DNA of 64,000 nucleotides from Lamellibrachia satsuma (Eukaryota; Annelida; Polychaeta; Sabellida; Siboglinidae), in the NCBI GenBank assembly GCA_033239005.1, contig BSQZ01000034.1:1595001-1659000 (forward strand), written 5' to 3'. The notes beneath the pieces are model-generated. The model was not told the origin of the DNA. It saw nothing but the letters and a program-made list of their open reading frames with translations, and searched no databases. The translations under genes were made by a program, and so were the position numbers. Positions 48,319 through 62,700 of this stretch are shown here, in pieces; the first letter of the stretch is position 1; every line of letters begins with the position of its first letter.

Positions 48319-48320
<2 letters not shown>
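48087..48320 (+). mobile_element. tRNA-derived SINE (second family)
   Basis: It starts GGGCGCTGTGGTCGTGTGGT with an A-box-like GTGGTATAGCG and a B-box-like GGGTTCAAAACC (48136-48147). A central part (CTTTGCCCG, GTCTTTCGGAAGAGACACTA and AAAGCCGTTGG) resembles the GTCTTTCGGATGAGAC..TTAAACCG module common in mollusc and other invertebrate SINEs. It ends GACGTGGACTCAATG near 48310, followed by a (TC)n tract that may be its tail. The body, ~230 bp, differs from the SINE at 5.0-5.2 kb. Confidence 0.7.
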
Positions 48321-48360
<40 letters not shown>

Positions 48361-48405
48361 CCTCTCCCTCTCCATCTCCCTCTCTCCCCCCCTCTCTCTC
48401 TCTAA
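48321..48405. repeat. (TC)n microsatellite
   Basis: A pure TC run to about 48356 and then CCCTCTCC variants. It directly follows the SINE. Confidence 0.95.
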
Positions 48406-48570
48406 CACACTGCTTCTAGCTCCCGCGGCCGGAGCTGCTTCCTGGTCGGGCGCGTGAGAGGTGCCGAGCAGACCGCGTGGACGCCTGCGCCTGCACTAGA
48501 CACGGCACCTCAGTATGATGATACCGTGGTTAGTTTCATCAATTCCCACGTCTAGCATTGCAGTAGTGGT

Positions 48571-48905
48571 AACATTGTCTATGTTAGATCAGTCAAATGT
48601 ATGAGGGAGGCTGCAGGGACATTGTCTATGTTAGATCAGTCAAATGTATGAGTGAGGCTGCAGGGACATTGTCTATGTTAGATCAGTCAAATGTATGAGG
48701 GAGGCTGCAGGGACATTGTCTATGTTAGATCAGTCAAATGTATGAGTGAGGCTGCAGGGACATTGTCTATGTTAGATCAGTCAAATGTATGAGGGAGGCT
48801 GCAGGGACATTGTCTATGTTAGATCAGTCAAATGTATGAGTGAGGCTGCAGGGACATTGTCTATGTTACATCAGTCAAATGTATGAGGGAGGCTGCAGGG
48901 ACATT
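48571..48905. repeat. 47-bp minisatellite in strict two-variant alternation (94-bp dimer)
   Basis: The unit runs ACATTGTCTATGTTAGATCA, GTCAAATGTATGAG, then GGAGG or TGAGG and CTGCAGGG. The GGAGG and TGAGG forms alternate through seven units without exception, so the last growth step copied 94-bp dimers. Confidence 0.95.
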
Positions 48906-49180
48906 TTTCCAATCTTGAAAACAATATTATTTTATTTAACTAAAACAATAGTTATTGTTTGGTTATCGTCATCATCATTATATCATCGTCATCATCGTCA
49001 TCGTCACCATCATCGCCAGTCCCTCGGAACGAGGATGACATCTGACTAGGATCGGTCGTGTGTTCTATGTTGGCTCAGGAACCCGAGTCTTCATCTGCAG
49101 ATGTTGGTGCACTGGGAGCGGGAGGTTCCCTGTGGGAGTGAGGCTTTCTCTTGGTTCCTCTCCTTCTCCTTCTTCTCGTT

Positions 49181-49536
49181 GACTGCCAGGATGTCCTCTT
49201 TGACTGCCTGGATGTCCTCGTTGACTGTCAGGATGTCCTTGTTAACTCTCAGGATGTACTCGTTGACTGTCAGATTGTCCTCTTTGACTGCCAGGATGTC
49301 CTCGTTGACTGTCAGGATGTCCTTGTTGACTGTCAGGATGTCCTCGTTGATTGTCAGGATGTCCTTGTTGACTGTCAGGATGTCCTCGTTGACTGTTAGG
49401 ATGTCCTCGTTGACTGCCAGGATGTCCTCGTTGACTGTCAGGATGTCCTCGTTGACTGTCAGGATGTCCTCGTTGACTGCCAGGATGTCCTCGTTGACTG
49501 CCAGGATGTCCTCATTCACTGCCAGGATGTCCTCGT
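49181..49536. repeat. 21-bp minisatellite, ~17 copies
   Basis: GACTGTCAGGATGTCCTCG plus TT, with TGCC and CTTG variants. Both strands stay open; the minus frame reads VNEDILT heptads that mimic a coiled coil, but repeat origin is the simpler reading. Confidence 0.93.
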
Positions 49537-50164
49537 CGCAAAGGAAAACAAATATCGACGACTGGTATCAGTGTCAGCCTCACCCCGGACTTCAGGGATA
49601 AAGAGGAGAGCAATATTCAATTAGACATGCGTATGGCGTGTGTCGTTCTGCTGCAGACAAAGGAAACTATGTACGGCCCGTTTAGTGTCGCTGGCCATTA
49701 CTGTCTGATTTGTTATCGGGACAATGTGCCTATTAGGCGGGAAATCACAACCATTGTGGCAAGTCAAAGACGCAATTATTGGCCAAGCTAATGTTGCTGC
49801 TGAGTTCCTTTTCCGTATTCCAGATTTAAACGATTAGCGATCACCGTCAACATGAGACGAGCATTGCCACGGGCGATGAATACGTCAGCAGATAAGCGAC
49901 ACGAACTGACGAATTGTTGTGATAAAAGCACCACATTTTGTCTATTGGCACACGTGGACATGAGCTTTTAAATAACACATCGTTGACCCTGTATCAAATA
50001 GCCTAACTTTGTAGTTTCAAGATATGTGTCAAGTCTAGGCAATAAAACCTTATAGGAGATTGTATTTTGTGTGTGGTCATACCCACATTTTCAGGGACAA
50101 AACGTTTGGTTTTGATAGGGTGAGTTCATCTTAAGTCAGCCATCTTGGTTTTCAACATGGCCGC
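49537..50164. other. Intergenic, nothing recognised
   Basis: No motif or repeat family seen. Confidence 0.4.
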
Positions 50165-50410
50165 CGCATTCAAACGTATCCAGGCCGGATACAGCCACCT
50201 ATCCCTTGACAGAGACCACTTCAGTCTAAGATGCTCTTCGTACAGTGTTTCTCCACCAACTCGGTCCCTCGTCGTCTCCAGTCTCTCTGTGAAGCTCCGT
50301 TCCGTCCACTCCATGTTGTCGACCAACTCTTCTTCTGTCTGCCACGTTTACCTCCATTCACTGTGCCTTGCAGGATTGCTTTGTAGAGGTCCTCGATCTA
50401 TTCACAGACC
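50165..50410 (-). pseudogene. LINE ORF2 C-terminal relic
   Basis: On the minus strand one frame reads LYKAILQGTVNGGKRGRQKK followed by SWSTTW and a REDWRR-like segment (RDWRRRGTELV). This is the KTILQGTLEGGRRRGRQKKSW tail of the same LINE type as the relic at 42735-43010. Confidence 0.72.
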
Positions 50411-50554
50411 AAACCATTGCATTTTACGTTATCTAACCTTGGTAGGAGTTTTTCATGCTAGCTAGTGGATTGTTTGATTAGGTTACGGACATCTTAGTTG
50501 GTTCACCTTCACCTTGCTGGACTCTGGTATCAGAGACAGGGAGACGGACAAACA

Positions 50555-50650
50555 TGTGAAATTGAATATTTCAGAAGACTCCTCCGTATCTCCTACACTG
50601 AAGGTAAAACGAACGAAGGCCAGTTCACACTGTCGGGCAACAGTCGATGG
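50555..50650 (+). pseudogene. LINE ORF2 scrap
   Basis: YFRRLLRISYTEGKTNEGQ is readable in one frame, corresponding to the RRLRISYTEHKTNEYV segment of the relic at 42735. It stops matching after ~30 codons. Confidence 0.6.
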
Positions 50651-50771
50651 AATTGCGACTAGCCCCAATTCCAGCGACACGATCGTACCCACAAATTTGG
50701 TCTCGCACACACGATAACATGAAATCAAAATGCACTTTAAATTGTGACGAATAGGACTGACTACACGGAAT

Positions 50772-53445
50772 GCTGTGGGAAACAGGTTTGAAGCCCTAGG
50801 GGATATGACTGATGACTCCATAGACATTGTCTGGGCCACACTACAAGAAACCTGGAAAGAAGCATGCAAAGTCTTAGGCAAAAGGGAGAGAAAACACAAA
50901 GTGTGGCTATCAACAGCAACATGGACGCTGGTCAAAGAAAGGAAACAAATTAATAGTCAATCGATGCAAGACAGTGGAAGAGAAACAAGAACACCAAACA
51001 AAACACTGGCAACTAAACAAAGCAGTCAAGAAGAGCGCAATAAAAGACAAGCAAGACAACACCAATAACCCAGCAGCACAAGCTGAAATAAAAGACAAGC
51101 AAGACAACACCAATAACCCAGCAACACAAGCTGAAATTGCAGCGCACAGAAGAGACATGAAGGAACTCTGTGATATAACAAGAACACAAGTGGGGAAAAG
51201 AAGAAATCCTTCAAAATCAATGAAAGGCAAGGAAGGAAGAACCGTAAACAAGGACGCGGAGCAAAGCTGAAGATGGGAAGAACACTTCAAAGAAAACCTC
51301 AACAGAGACCCACCAGCAGAAAGACCAGACATACCAATAGCATAAATGCTGTTAAGTGTTAACACAAATCCACCTTCAAAGGCTGAAATAAGCATCGGAG
51401 ATGTTAAAGGACGGAAAGCCGTCACGACCAGACGGCATACCACCAGAGGCTCTGAAAGCAGACCAGAAACAACAACATATATGTTGCGCCATCTATTCCT
51501 GAAGATCTGGGAACAAGATAAAATCCCAACAGAATGGATACTTAGTAAAACTGCCAAAGAAAGGTGACTTGGGAATGTGCAAGAACTGGAGAGGAATCAC
51601 ACTCCCATCCGTACCAAGTAAAGTCTTCACACACATACTATTGACAGACCGAAACGAGCACTGGATAAAAAGCTAGGTGACGAACAAGCTGGTTTTCGGA
51701 AAAACAAATCATGCACTGACTATATTGCTACACTGAGAATAATCATAGAACAATCAATTGTGTGGCAGTCACCCCTATATATTAATTTCATAGATTTCGA
51801 GAAAGCTGTTGATAGTGTAGACAGATATGTTATCTGGACGCTGATGCACACCATGGATTACCAACAAAGTTTGTGACACTAATCCAGCAGATGAACGAAA
51901 TCTCCACCTGCCAAGTTATCCATAATGGAAAACTGTCTGAAACATTTGAAGCAAAGCCTGAGGTAAAACAAGGGTACATCATATCACCATTATTTTTATT
52001 ATGGTGAATGACTGGATATCGAGAGAGACTGTTAAACAGGGTTAAAACTGGCATCTAGTGGGCATTTACTAAACAGTTGGATGATCTAGATTTTGCAGAA
52101 GACATCTGCCTACTGTCACATACACACACACAAATACAAAAGAAGTCCTGCAAATTGACGCAGGAAGCAGAAAAGGCAGGCTTGAAAATAAACATACAGA
52201 AAACAAAACTACTAAAGGTGAACAGTACACAACAAGCTAAGGTACAGCTGAAGGGAAAATATATAAAGGAGGACAACAAATTCACCTATTTGGAAAGTGT
52301 AGTGACCGACAAAGGAGGAACAGATGAAGATGTCAAAACAGGACTGGAAAGCCCAGGCATGCATTCACCATTTTAAAGACAGCGTTGAACACATCATCTC
52401 AACACGAAATAAGATCAGAATCTTCAACACCAACGTGAAAAGTGTGCTGCTATATGGCTCTGGGACATGCAGAGCAACACCTGGGACATGGAGAGCAACA
52501 CCTGGGACATGGAGAGCAACACCTGGGATATGGAGAGCAACACCTGGGACATGGAGAGCAACACCTGGGGCATGGAGAGCAACACCTGGGACATGGAGAG
52601 CAACACCTGGGATATGGAGAGCAACACCTGGGACATGGAGAGCAACACCTGGGGCATGGAGAGCAACACCTGGGACATGGAGAGCAACACCTGGGATATG
52701 GAGAGCAACACCTGGGACATGGAGAGCAACACCTGGGGCATGGAGAGCAACACCTGGGACATGGAGAGCAACACCTGGGACATGGAGAGCAACACCTGGG
52801 GCATGGAGAGCAACACCTGGGACATGGAGAGCAACACCTGGGACATGGAGAGCAACACCTGGGACATGGAGAGCAACACCTGGGACATGGAGAGCAACAC
52901 CTGGGGCATGGAGAGCAACACCTGGGACATGGAGAGCAACACCTGGGATATGGAGAGCAACACCTGGGACATGGAGAGCAACACCTGGGGCATGGAGAGC
53001 AACACCTGGGACATGGAGAGCAACACCTGGGACATGGAGAGCAACACCTGGGGCATGGAGAGCAACACCTGGGACATGGAGAGCAACACCTGGGACATGG
53101 AGAGCAACACCTGGGACATGGAGAGCAACACCTGGGACATGGAGAGCAACACCTAGGACATGGAGACAACAACACGAATGCTACAAACATTTATTAACAA
53201 ATGTCTGAGATACATCATGAAAACCAAATAGCAAGGAGATTGCAAGAAGAAAATGTACATGGATAGGACCCACCCTCCGAAAACAAACCAGCAATGTCAC
53301 GAGACAAGCCTTAGACTGGAACCCACAAGGAAAAGAAAAAAAACAGGCAGACCCAAAACTACCTGGAAAGAGATGAAGAAAGAAGAAAATAACAGAGTCG
53401 TTTTGGCCCTACGCTCTTCCATGGAGCGAAGGTAGAGCGTAGTAA
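50772..53445 (+). pseudogene. RTE-like LINE ORF2 remnant, interrupted by a 21-bp minisatellite
   Basis: The 5' part (endonuclease) is missing. Readable in order: LGKRERKHKVWLSTATW, a partly duplicated AAQAEIKDKQ segment, MKELCDITRTQVGKRRNPSK, KIWEQDKIPTEW, KKGDLG-CKNWRGI, INFIDFEKAVDSVDRYVIW (RT motif A), a motif C reading DLDFAEDICLLSH where FADD is expected, INIQKTKLLKVN, FTYLESVVTDKGGTDEDVK, NVKSVLLYGSGT, then the minisatellite, then LQTFINKCLRYIMK and a KTGRPKTTWKE end. Many frameshifts and the FAED change show that it is dead. Element type is from family resemblance; RTE is my best placement. Confidence 0.8.
52465..53160. repeat. 21-bp minisatellite inside RTE-like ORF2, ~33 units with a 252-bp higher-order repeat
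   Basis: The unit is AGAGCAACACCTGGGACATG plus G. Variants GATATGG and GGCATGG mark units; scored T, I and A they run T-T-I-T-A-T-I-T-A, then TITATTATTTTA and TITATTATTTT, so a 12-unit block (252 bp) was duplicated. The unit continues the coding text SETWRAT of the surrounding ORF2, so it arose in place. All six frames are open. Confidence 0.95.
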
Positions 53446-53784
53446 AAGTAACCCGGAATCTGGGGAACCAGTGAAATTGACTGTCAATGTAACTCAACAT
53501 ATGCAAGTAAACTTTTTCATTGGTATGAAACATTGGAAAAAACTTTAAACATCGATAATATTGACACAAGTCACATAAACAAATAAAACATATTTAATAT
53601 TTAGCACCGTATTACCGACGAACAGGGGTTGTACTCATCGTGGTATTTCATCAACTCCTTACAGTGGCATTGGGGACAACGACTGGTTGAAGCGTTGCCC
53701 CGGGCGACGAATGCAATTCCTTTTGCCCGCCACACACATACCAACTTCTAGACGTCAACCGTATGTCATTCGACAAATAGTTAG
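53446..53784. other. Intergenic, nothing recognised apart from one arm of a direct repeat
   Basis: GACAACGACTGGTTGAAGCG followed by TTGCCCC (53675-53702) recurs, slightly changed, at 53970-53998, on the other side of the MITE remnant. Confidence 0.5.
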
Positions 53785-53957
53785 CAACAACCCATCAGGG
53801 ACCGTCGACCGACAGATTTTTTAGATGCCAGATGTCCACAAAAGTGTTGCCAACAGTGGGTGTAAACCATACACAAAACGGCTACATTCGAGTTGTCAAC
53901 TGGAAAGGTAGTCGACAACATGTTGGCAACTGAAGAATCGGTATTGCGGGCTTTGGC
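53785..53957 (-). mobile_element. MITE with AAGCCCGCC terminus, copy C (one end lost)
   Basis: In the same orientation as copy B of 46713-46947: ATGCCAGATGTCCACA, GTGTTGCCAACAG, GTTGTCAACTGGAAAGGTAG, CAACATGTTGGCAACTGAAG, AATCGG and GCGGGCTTT (53946-53954). The opposite terminus is not recognisable. Confidence 0.75.
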
Positions 53958-54499
53958 GTGGCGCTGACAACGACGACTGGTTGAACGGTTGCCCCTGGAG
54001 GAGACCGTATGACATAACGGGTTATTGACATTGCCGTGGAGTAACAATAATTCTCCAGTCAACCGTCGCGTCACACACAACAATTCGACACATGCATGAT
54101 CTGCGTCATTATATCCCGTGACAACAGTTTAATACAAGATGAACGAGCTACGGTTCGATAATCATTGTCGTACGCAGCATGTCATAATAAATCATGCACT
54201 TATTCCACTCTAGTGGGCAATGTGCATTAATGAAAACCCCATAAAGTAGACGATACTTTATAGGCCCGTCAACAATCACATGCGGATGCAAACGAAGAAA
54301 TTGGCAGTGCACAGCCGGAACTGGTGACCGGCGAGTGGCTGTTTGATGATACGCAGACTGCATATTTAGGTTCCAGGGATATAAACGCGGGTGGAAGGGT
54401 AGTCACAAAATAACACATATGCCATACTAGTTTTACTTTACGATGTTTGGTGTATGATACGTATATATTATATACGACATAATTCACACAGGATGTGTG

Positions 54500-54640
<141 letters not shown>

Positions 54641-54954
54641 GAGATAGGCCGTTAATATATCTCGTCTGTATTGTTTTAGTCTTGCCTATGTTGGGTCTAA
54701 AGATTTTAGAGAAAAGCCATTTGTTATTTACTACATGTTTTGGTATGGCCAATAAGTAATCTTTGACGCATAATGACTTCATCCATATACTTGATTGAAT
54801 CGAAAGCACAGCGCGGCACAGGGATTCCATTCATTTGTTATCTGTCAGACAAACCCAGACAAAGTCTGAAGAAACATCAACGGGACATTAGCTTGAAAAC
54901 GTGACGTGCAGAATCAGATGTCGGACACGCAGTCATAGCGATGTCACGATTTAA

Positions 54955-55465
54955 TGGAGGAGCTGGTGGAGGAGCTGATGGAGGAGCTGGTGGAGGAGTT
55001 GGTGGAGGAGTTGGTGGAGGAGCTGATGGAGGAACTGATGGAGGAGCTGGTGGAGGAGTTGGTGGAGGAGCTGATGGAGGAGTTGGTGGAGGAGCTGATT
55101 GAGGAGCTGATGGAGGAGTTGGTGGAGGAGTTGGTGGAGGAGCTGATTGAGGAGCTGAATGAGGAGTTGGTGGAGGAGCTGATGGAGGAGCTAATGGAGG
55201 AGCTGATTGAGGAGTTGGTGGAGGAGCTGATGGAGGAACTGATGGAGGAGCTGGTGGAGGAGTTGGTGGAGGAGCTGATGGAGGAGCTGGTGGAGGAGCT
55301 GGTGGAGGAGTTGGTGGAGGAGCTGATGGAGGAGCTGGTGGAGGAGCTGATGGAGGAGCTGATGGAGGAACTGGTGGAGGAGCTGATGGAGGATCTGATG
55401 GAGGAGCTGATGGAGGAACTGGTGGAGGAGCTGATGGAGGAGCTGGTGGAGGAGCTGATGGAGGA
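54955..55465. repeat. 12-bp GGAGGAGCTGRT minisatellite, ~42 copies
   Basis: The plus frame reads EELM/EELV tetrads for ~175 codons, and minus frames read SSISSSTS or LLHQLLHQ. C/T and A/G variants keep most frames open. A strongly purine-skewed strand (GGAGGAG) could support triplex formation. I see no start context or downstream exon that would make it a gene. Confidence 0.93.
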
Positions 55466-55559
55466 GGTTGGTGTAAAAGTGAGTCTCAGGAGGAAGCTGG
55501 CGAGGAGCCGGCTGAAGTGGGCTTGGCACGGGGATAGAATAGAAGAGGAACGGTGAAAG

Positions 55560-56135
55560 GTTGAAGGAGACAACAACAACAACAACAACAAAAACAACTT
55601 GTGAAACATATGTTCAGTCGCAGGATATTTGCTAGTTTAGTCATCGGTTGCCGGACGTGACCCGTTAAACAGTGACCTTCGGTTGTTTGCCGAAATGTTT
55701 CAATAACTCCAGCTTGTCAACAACTATTTCTTTGTCTGCATTACATGTCAATGCCCTACACTATGAATAAAATTAATAGTGCACTGAACATTTTCTTGAA
55801 AATAGAGTGTGTCGACGAAATAGCCGACGCTTGGACGAGTAAAAAATATGCGGCGAAGTACTTCGCAAACACCACGCTGCAGTGAGCGTTAATATTTATG
55901 ACTCATTTTATGACTCGCCTAATACGAAGGAAGGTTCGTCGTAAAGTATTAAGTGTTCTCTGCAACACGTGCGTGAAAACTTACGTGACATGTAGAATGA
56001 CCTCAACAAACACCCGTCACACAGCCTAACATAACTTCCTTATTTTTATTTAAAATGACGTGTTCTTCAGAGTTCTGCATAATCACTGCGGAAAATTTCC
56101 ACGAACTCCACTTTGCATACCTGAAAGAACTACAG
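55560..56135. other. Intergenic, nothing recognised
   Basis: A short (AAC)n run at 55570-55596 and otherwise unremarkable DNA up to a truncated LINE. Confidence 0.4.
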
Positions 56136-56605
56136 GGTATTATTAGGAGAGCAACTAAAATGATTCCAGAACTTAGAGACCTTAGTTATGAAGAACGCCT
56201 GAAAGAATGTGGTTTAACAACTCTAGAGACAAGAGGAGATCAGATTGAAGTTTTTAAGATATTGAATGGGTATCAAAATATTGATAGAGATATGTTTTTC
56301 TCACTCAAGAAGGATAGCAGAACTAGAAGACATGAGGTAAAATTAGTAAAGGATCAATGTAGATTGGACATCAGGAAGCACTCTTTCTCAAAGTGGACAA
56401 TAAATGAATGGAACAAATTGTCTACAGATTGTGTAACTGCTAGCAGCGTGAATATGTTTAAAAACAAGGTTGACACATATATCAGGAGGGCGGGTTATAA
56501 GTAGGTGAACATTGTTGGACTCTCGATAAGCCAATGGCTTCCTTGTCCACTTGCCATCTGGGCCTTTGGCTTGGATGGCAAATCTTGTTAAATCTTGTTA
56601 AATTA
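56136..56605 (+). mobile_element. 5'-truncated CR1-like copy (ORF2 C-terminus and 3' UTR)
   Basis: The frame from about 56136 to 56504 gives RRATKMIPELRDLSYEERL... to YIRRAGYK, nearly identical to the end of the 15.6-19.8 kb copy apart from a 9-bp deletion (three residues, RRL) and a few changes. The 3' UTR and the AAATCTTGTTAAATCTTGTT end (to about 56602) are also shared. Severe 5' truncation is typical of LINE insertion. High similarity marks it as one of the youngest copies here. Confidence 0.9.
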
Positions 56606-58185
56606 GTATGCTGGACGTTATTATATGTAATGTGAGTACCTTTTTGTGGTCAGTGATAGAAAATGTTACACGTCTAATTCAAGTATGTCTACAGCGACGA
56701 GCCTGAAATCTGTAACCCGTGCTCAAACCACCACCAATTTAAAGATATTAACGATATCCACCCGAGATTTTCCACGGTGAGCATCATGCGAAGTAACTTT
56801 GTGCGGAAGAATATGTCATTAGAAATAAAACTAACGAAGTTATATTAAGCTATATATATTTACCTTTTTGTTTACACCATCGACTCTACGGATATGTTAT
56901 CAAACAGGGCACACCAATGCATTGAATCCCAAAATGACTTATTTCTGTGACAGACTTAATGCAGTTAGTCGCGGACTCATTGCGAAAGATGAACGACCGA
57001 GACGCGATACTGTCAAAGAAGCAAATGGCTTTGTTTAACGAGCCGCTTGGGATGGCGAAATTGCATACAGAAAACAACATATTAATGCAGATCGGTGCGA
57101 AAGATTGGAAAATTGCGATTTAAGGATAACTGGTGAGATTTGACCGAGCATAAATCAATTAATGCACGAGAAGCAATGTTTGGATAAGTGGTTTATGTCT
57201 TGCATTATTCGGCAAGTATTTAATCCTGACGAGTGATTAAAACCTGCTGAATTATTCAGTAAGAATAGAGCTTATTACATTGTGTAACAAAACCGCCGGG
57301 TGTAGAAAATAGATAATGGGTGTATCGACGGATAGTTTACACGTAATCTCCTCTCCAACGGCTGCAGTGTGCAATAGCCGTGGTTTTGTTTGGATATTTG
57401 CTCAAACACAATATCCCCGGATCCCTGGCTCAGCATGATGGCAGGTCATATCGAAGCACAAAGTCATGTAATTTATTGTATTTGATGCTTCGATTTTGTC
57501 TCCCTGCTTTGTCCGACTAGCACAATCTGCCGCCGTGCGTCACTGATATGTGGTCCAGCATATGTTAAGCCGTGGGCGTCATATACCTTTGATTGTGAGA
57601 GAACGGTCGATCAAGACGTTATCAGATGACCGAACGACTATAATCAACAAAAATGTAAAATAGGTCATTAAGAATTACGTAGAATGAAGGAACTCATTTG
57701 TCATATACCCTAGCGTATGAAGAAAACGAACAATATATTAAACGAGACAGCCGCAACCATATCAGGCCACATATACGATGTCACTTTAATAGTGTAAACA
57801 TCGCTTCTCTTCTGTTTTCTGCTTTGTTTTCTGAACTGTTCTGTCTGCGAAATGTGTGACATGACTGTCTAGACAAAATATTTCACTATAGAGGAAAGTT
57901 CTGTAATATGAGCCACTTGTTTCACATTGATGTTCTGGAGCTGTATGACTAGATATTTGCTGCGTACAAAGTTGATGTAAAAGTTCTCGTGGTAGACTTC
58001 TGCCTTGGCCATTACTGCCCACGTAGGTTGTTTATTTTTTTAATCAAAATGGCTCATATTACATTTAGCATTGGAAATATGAGCATGTCCCGTAGATAAT
58101 ATGGGTATGAGTGATCATATTACCCAAGATGGCCCTAGACACACCAGAGTCATAGTCTAACACAGTACAAGAGTCTTTACTGAAC
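56606..58185. other. Intergenic, nothing recognised
   Basis: AT-rich DNA. The 78-residue minus frame at 57786-58022 has no recognisable domain. Confidence 0.4.
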
Positions 58186-58189
58186 ATGG

Positions 58190-58445
58190 GTACACGCACG
58201 CATGTACGCACACATGTACGCATACGTGCACGTAACATGCACGCACAGACGCACTCACACACCCACATCCACAGAAAAACACGAATCATTACTCAACATG
58301 GGCATACACTCACATACATACAGGAGGAATTGCCCAAACACACTAATTACCCAAACACACTCATTGCCCAAACACACTCATTGCCCAAACACACTCATTG
58401 CCCAATATGGACACAAACACATACACACACGCTTATACACATATA
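58190..58445. repeat. ACGCACAC-type simple sequence and a 17-bp minisatellite (4 copies)
   Basis: A CA/CG-rich simple tract at 58193-58270. CCCAAACACACTCATTG repeats four times at about 58333-58402. Confidence 0.88.
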
Positions 58446-58875
58446 CATATTCCCTGGATTGCTTGTGGCTCATATTACCCAGAAGGTAATCCAGTTCTCT
58501 ATTTGCCTCCAGGTGGGATTTACACTACACGCTTATATAATCGCCCATGACAGAGGCTGACAGAATAATGAACTCATCGATAAACGCAATTCATGTGGAT
58601 GTAGATTACATTATATATATGCGTTCATCCAACATGCGAAAATCGTAAGAAATGTTGTCAAATGTTATTCATGTACATGTTTCTAAATTGTATGGTCGAT
58701 CCATTGCAAATAATGCCTGCGTGGTTTGCCACACTCCTTAGCTCAGCAAGTAATCGCTGATAACATATGGTGTACTAAGTTATGGAAGTGGCCCATATTA
58801 CTAGTATGCTTATATTACCGAATCTTCCCCGATATGTACTATAAAACAGTGTTGTTTTATTCCCCCAGAGGTGGA
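58446..58875. other. Intergenic, nothing recognised
   Basis: No motif or repeat recognised. Confidence 0.4.
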
Positions 58876-59080
58876 GAATTTACTAAGGAACTTATATTGA
58901 CGTTTGACGTAAGTTACGTTACTCCAAACAATAGTAGTGGGACGAAGTTGTATCCATCATTGCCATTGGCTGCTAAAACTTGACTGGATAGTGCAAGGAG
59001 TCATAGGTTCTTGCAGTGGCTGCTTTATCTCCCATGCAACGCCGTGTAACTCGGTTAATGTTACTATAATACACTATTCC
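58876..59080. mobile_element. Dispersed repeat, copy 2 (not folded back)
   Basis: AAGGAACTTATATTGACGTT, CAAACAATAGTAGT, CATTGCCATTGGCTGCTAAA, AGTGCAAGGAGTCATAGG, AGTGGCTGCTTTATCTCCC and AACGCCGTGTAACTCGGTTA match the copy at 34275-34625 in order, but without its inverted arm. It is non-coding and ~205 bp long. Confidence 0.75.
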
Positions 59081-59428
59081 TTAACTGCTTACAAAGGACG
59101 TGCTCAACGTGCCATTTCAAGTAGTCCTGGCAATTAAATATTTCTAAATATGTTTTTGCAACTACTGACGCGAGTTCCTTTCGGCGTGTGATACCGACAC
59201 TGGGGGTTGTTTTGTTAAGAACAGGTAGCTCGTCAGAACACGTTTCTTCTCACGAGTAGAGTCTATATAATTATTGAATACCAAATGTTTCACTAGCTAC
59301 TAGTGAAATAATCACCTAGTGTCTAGCAGTAGTCGTACCACATGAAAAGTATTTGTAATGTGTACACATATTAAAAGCACTGTGATTTGTATTTTCGTTC
59401 GCGACCAACATACCACTGAACCACTGAA

Positions 59429-62060
<2,632 letters not shown>

Positions 62061-62066
62061 GACATA

Positions 62067-62121
62067 ACAACGCCTTAACGCCGTAACGCCGTAACGCCGT
62101 AACGCCGTAACGTCGTAACGC
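62067..62121. repeat. 9-bp AACGCCGTA repeat, ~6 copies
   Basis: AACGCCTTA, AACGCCGTA (x4) and AACGTCGTA run head to tail and end AACGCCTGG. Confidence 0.95.
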
Positions 62122-62700
62122 CTGGACTTAGAATCCCGCTAGACACTAGCAAACATCAAAACTTTACTACAACTCAATGACGCAGCACAAAATTTTTTTT
62201 TTTTTTGGCTACCTGAACTACACTGCGAAACTAAATTAATTTTTTCGGTTGATTAATGGTGCTGGTGCTTGTTAACTTGTCATCAATATGTGCATAGCAC
62301 AATATTCGTTTCACCGGTGTATTTAGAGGGCCTCTCGATGGGCTTACCTGTTTGATCTTTTCCCGTACGTAACCTGTGGCGCCGCTACACGGTAGCATGG
62401 TAAACTAATGGGTGACACAGCTTGCCCCCTCTGGCCTCCTCCTTTGCCAGATTGTAGACACGCAACTGGAACCTTTCGTGCAACCCAATTAAATGTGTCG
62501 AAGATAAAGCAACCAGACCAATTACATGTTGAAGCTAAATATTTGTGTTATTATAATTACTAAAAGCGGATGTTCATTGCCACACTGCGATAAGTTGTCC
62601 ACCCAACAATAATCGCTCGAGTCTTCCTCTGGCACTCGGCAGTACGCTCACTGCCTACTTATGACGTAACACCATAAGACATAGTAGCTTGGGCGTGGGC
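62122..62700. other. Intergenic, nothing recognised
   Basis: A 16-17-base T run at about 62191-62206 and no other feature. Confidence 0.4.

Noticed and set aside
49091..49601. VNEDILT heptad frame as a coiled-coil protein
   Set aside because: 21-bp tandem array open on both strands; heptads follow from the period.
52324..53208. 294-codon frame with WRATPGT repeats as a possible structural protein
   Set aside because: All six frames are open because the unit is 21 bp without stops, and the ends are broken RTE-like ORF2.
54944..55609. Acidic EELV or serine-rich protein gene
   Set aside because: 12-bp simple array, open on both strands, no start context, splice site or neighbouring exon.
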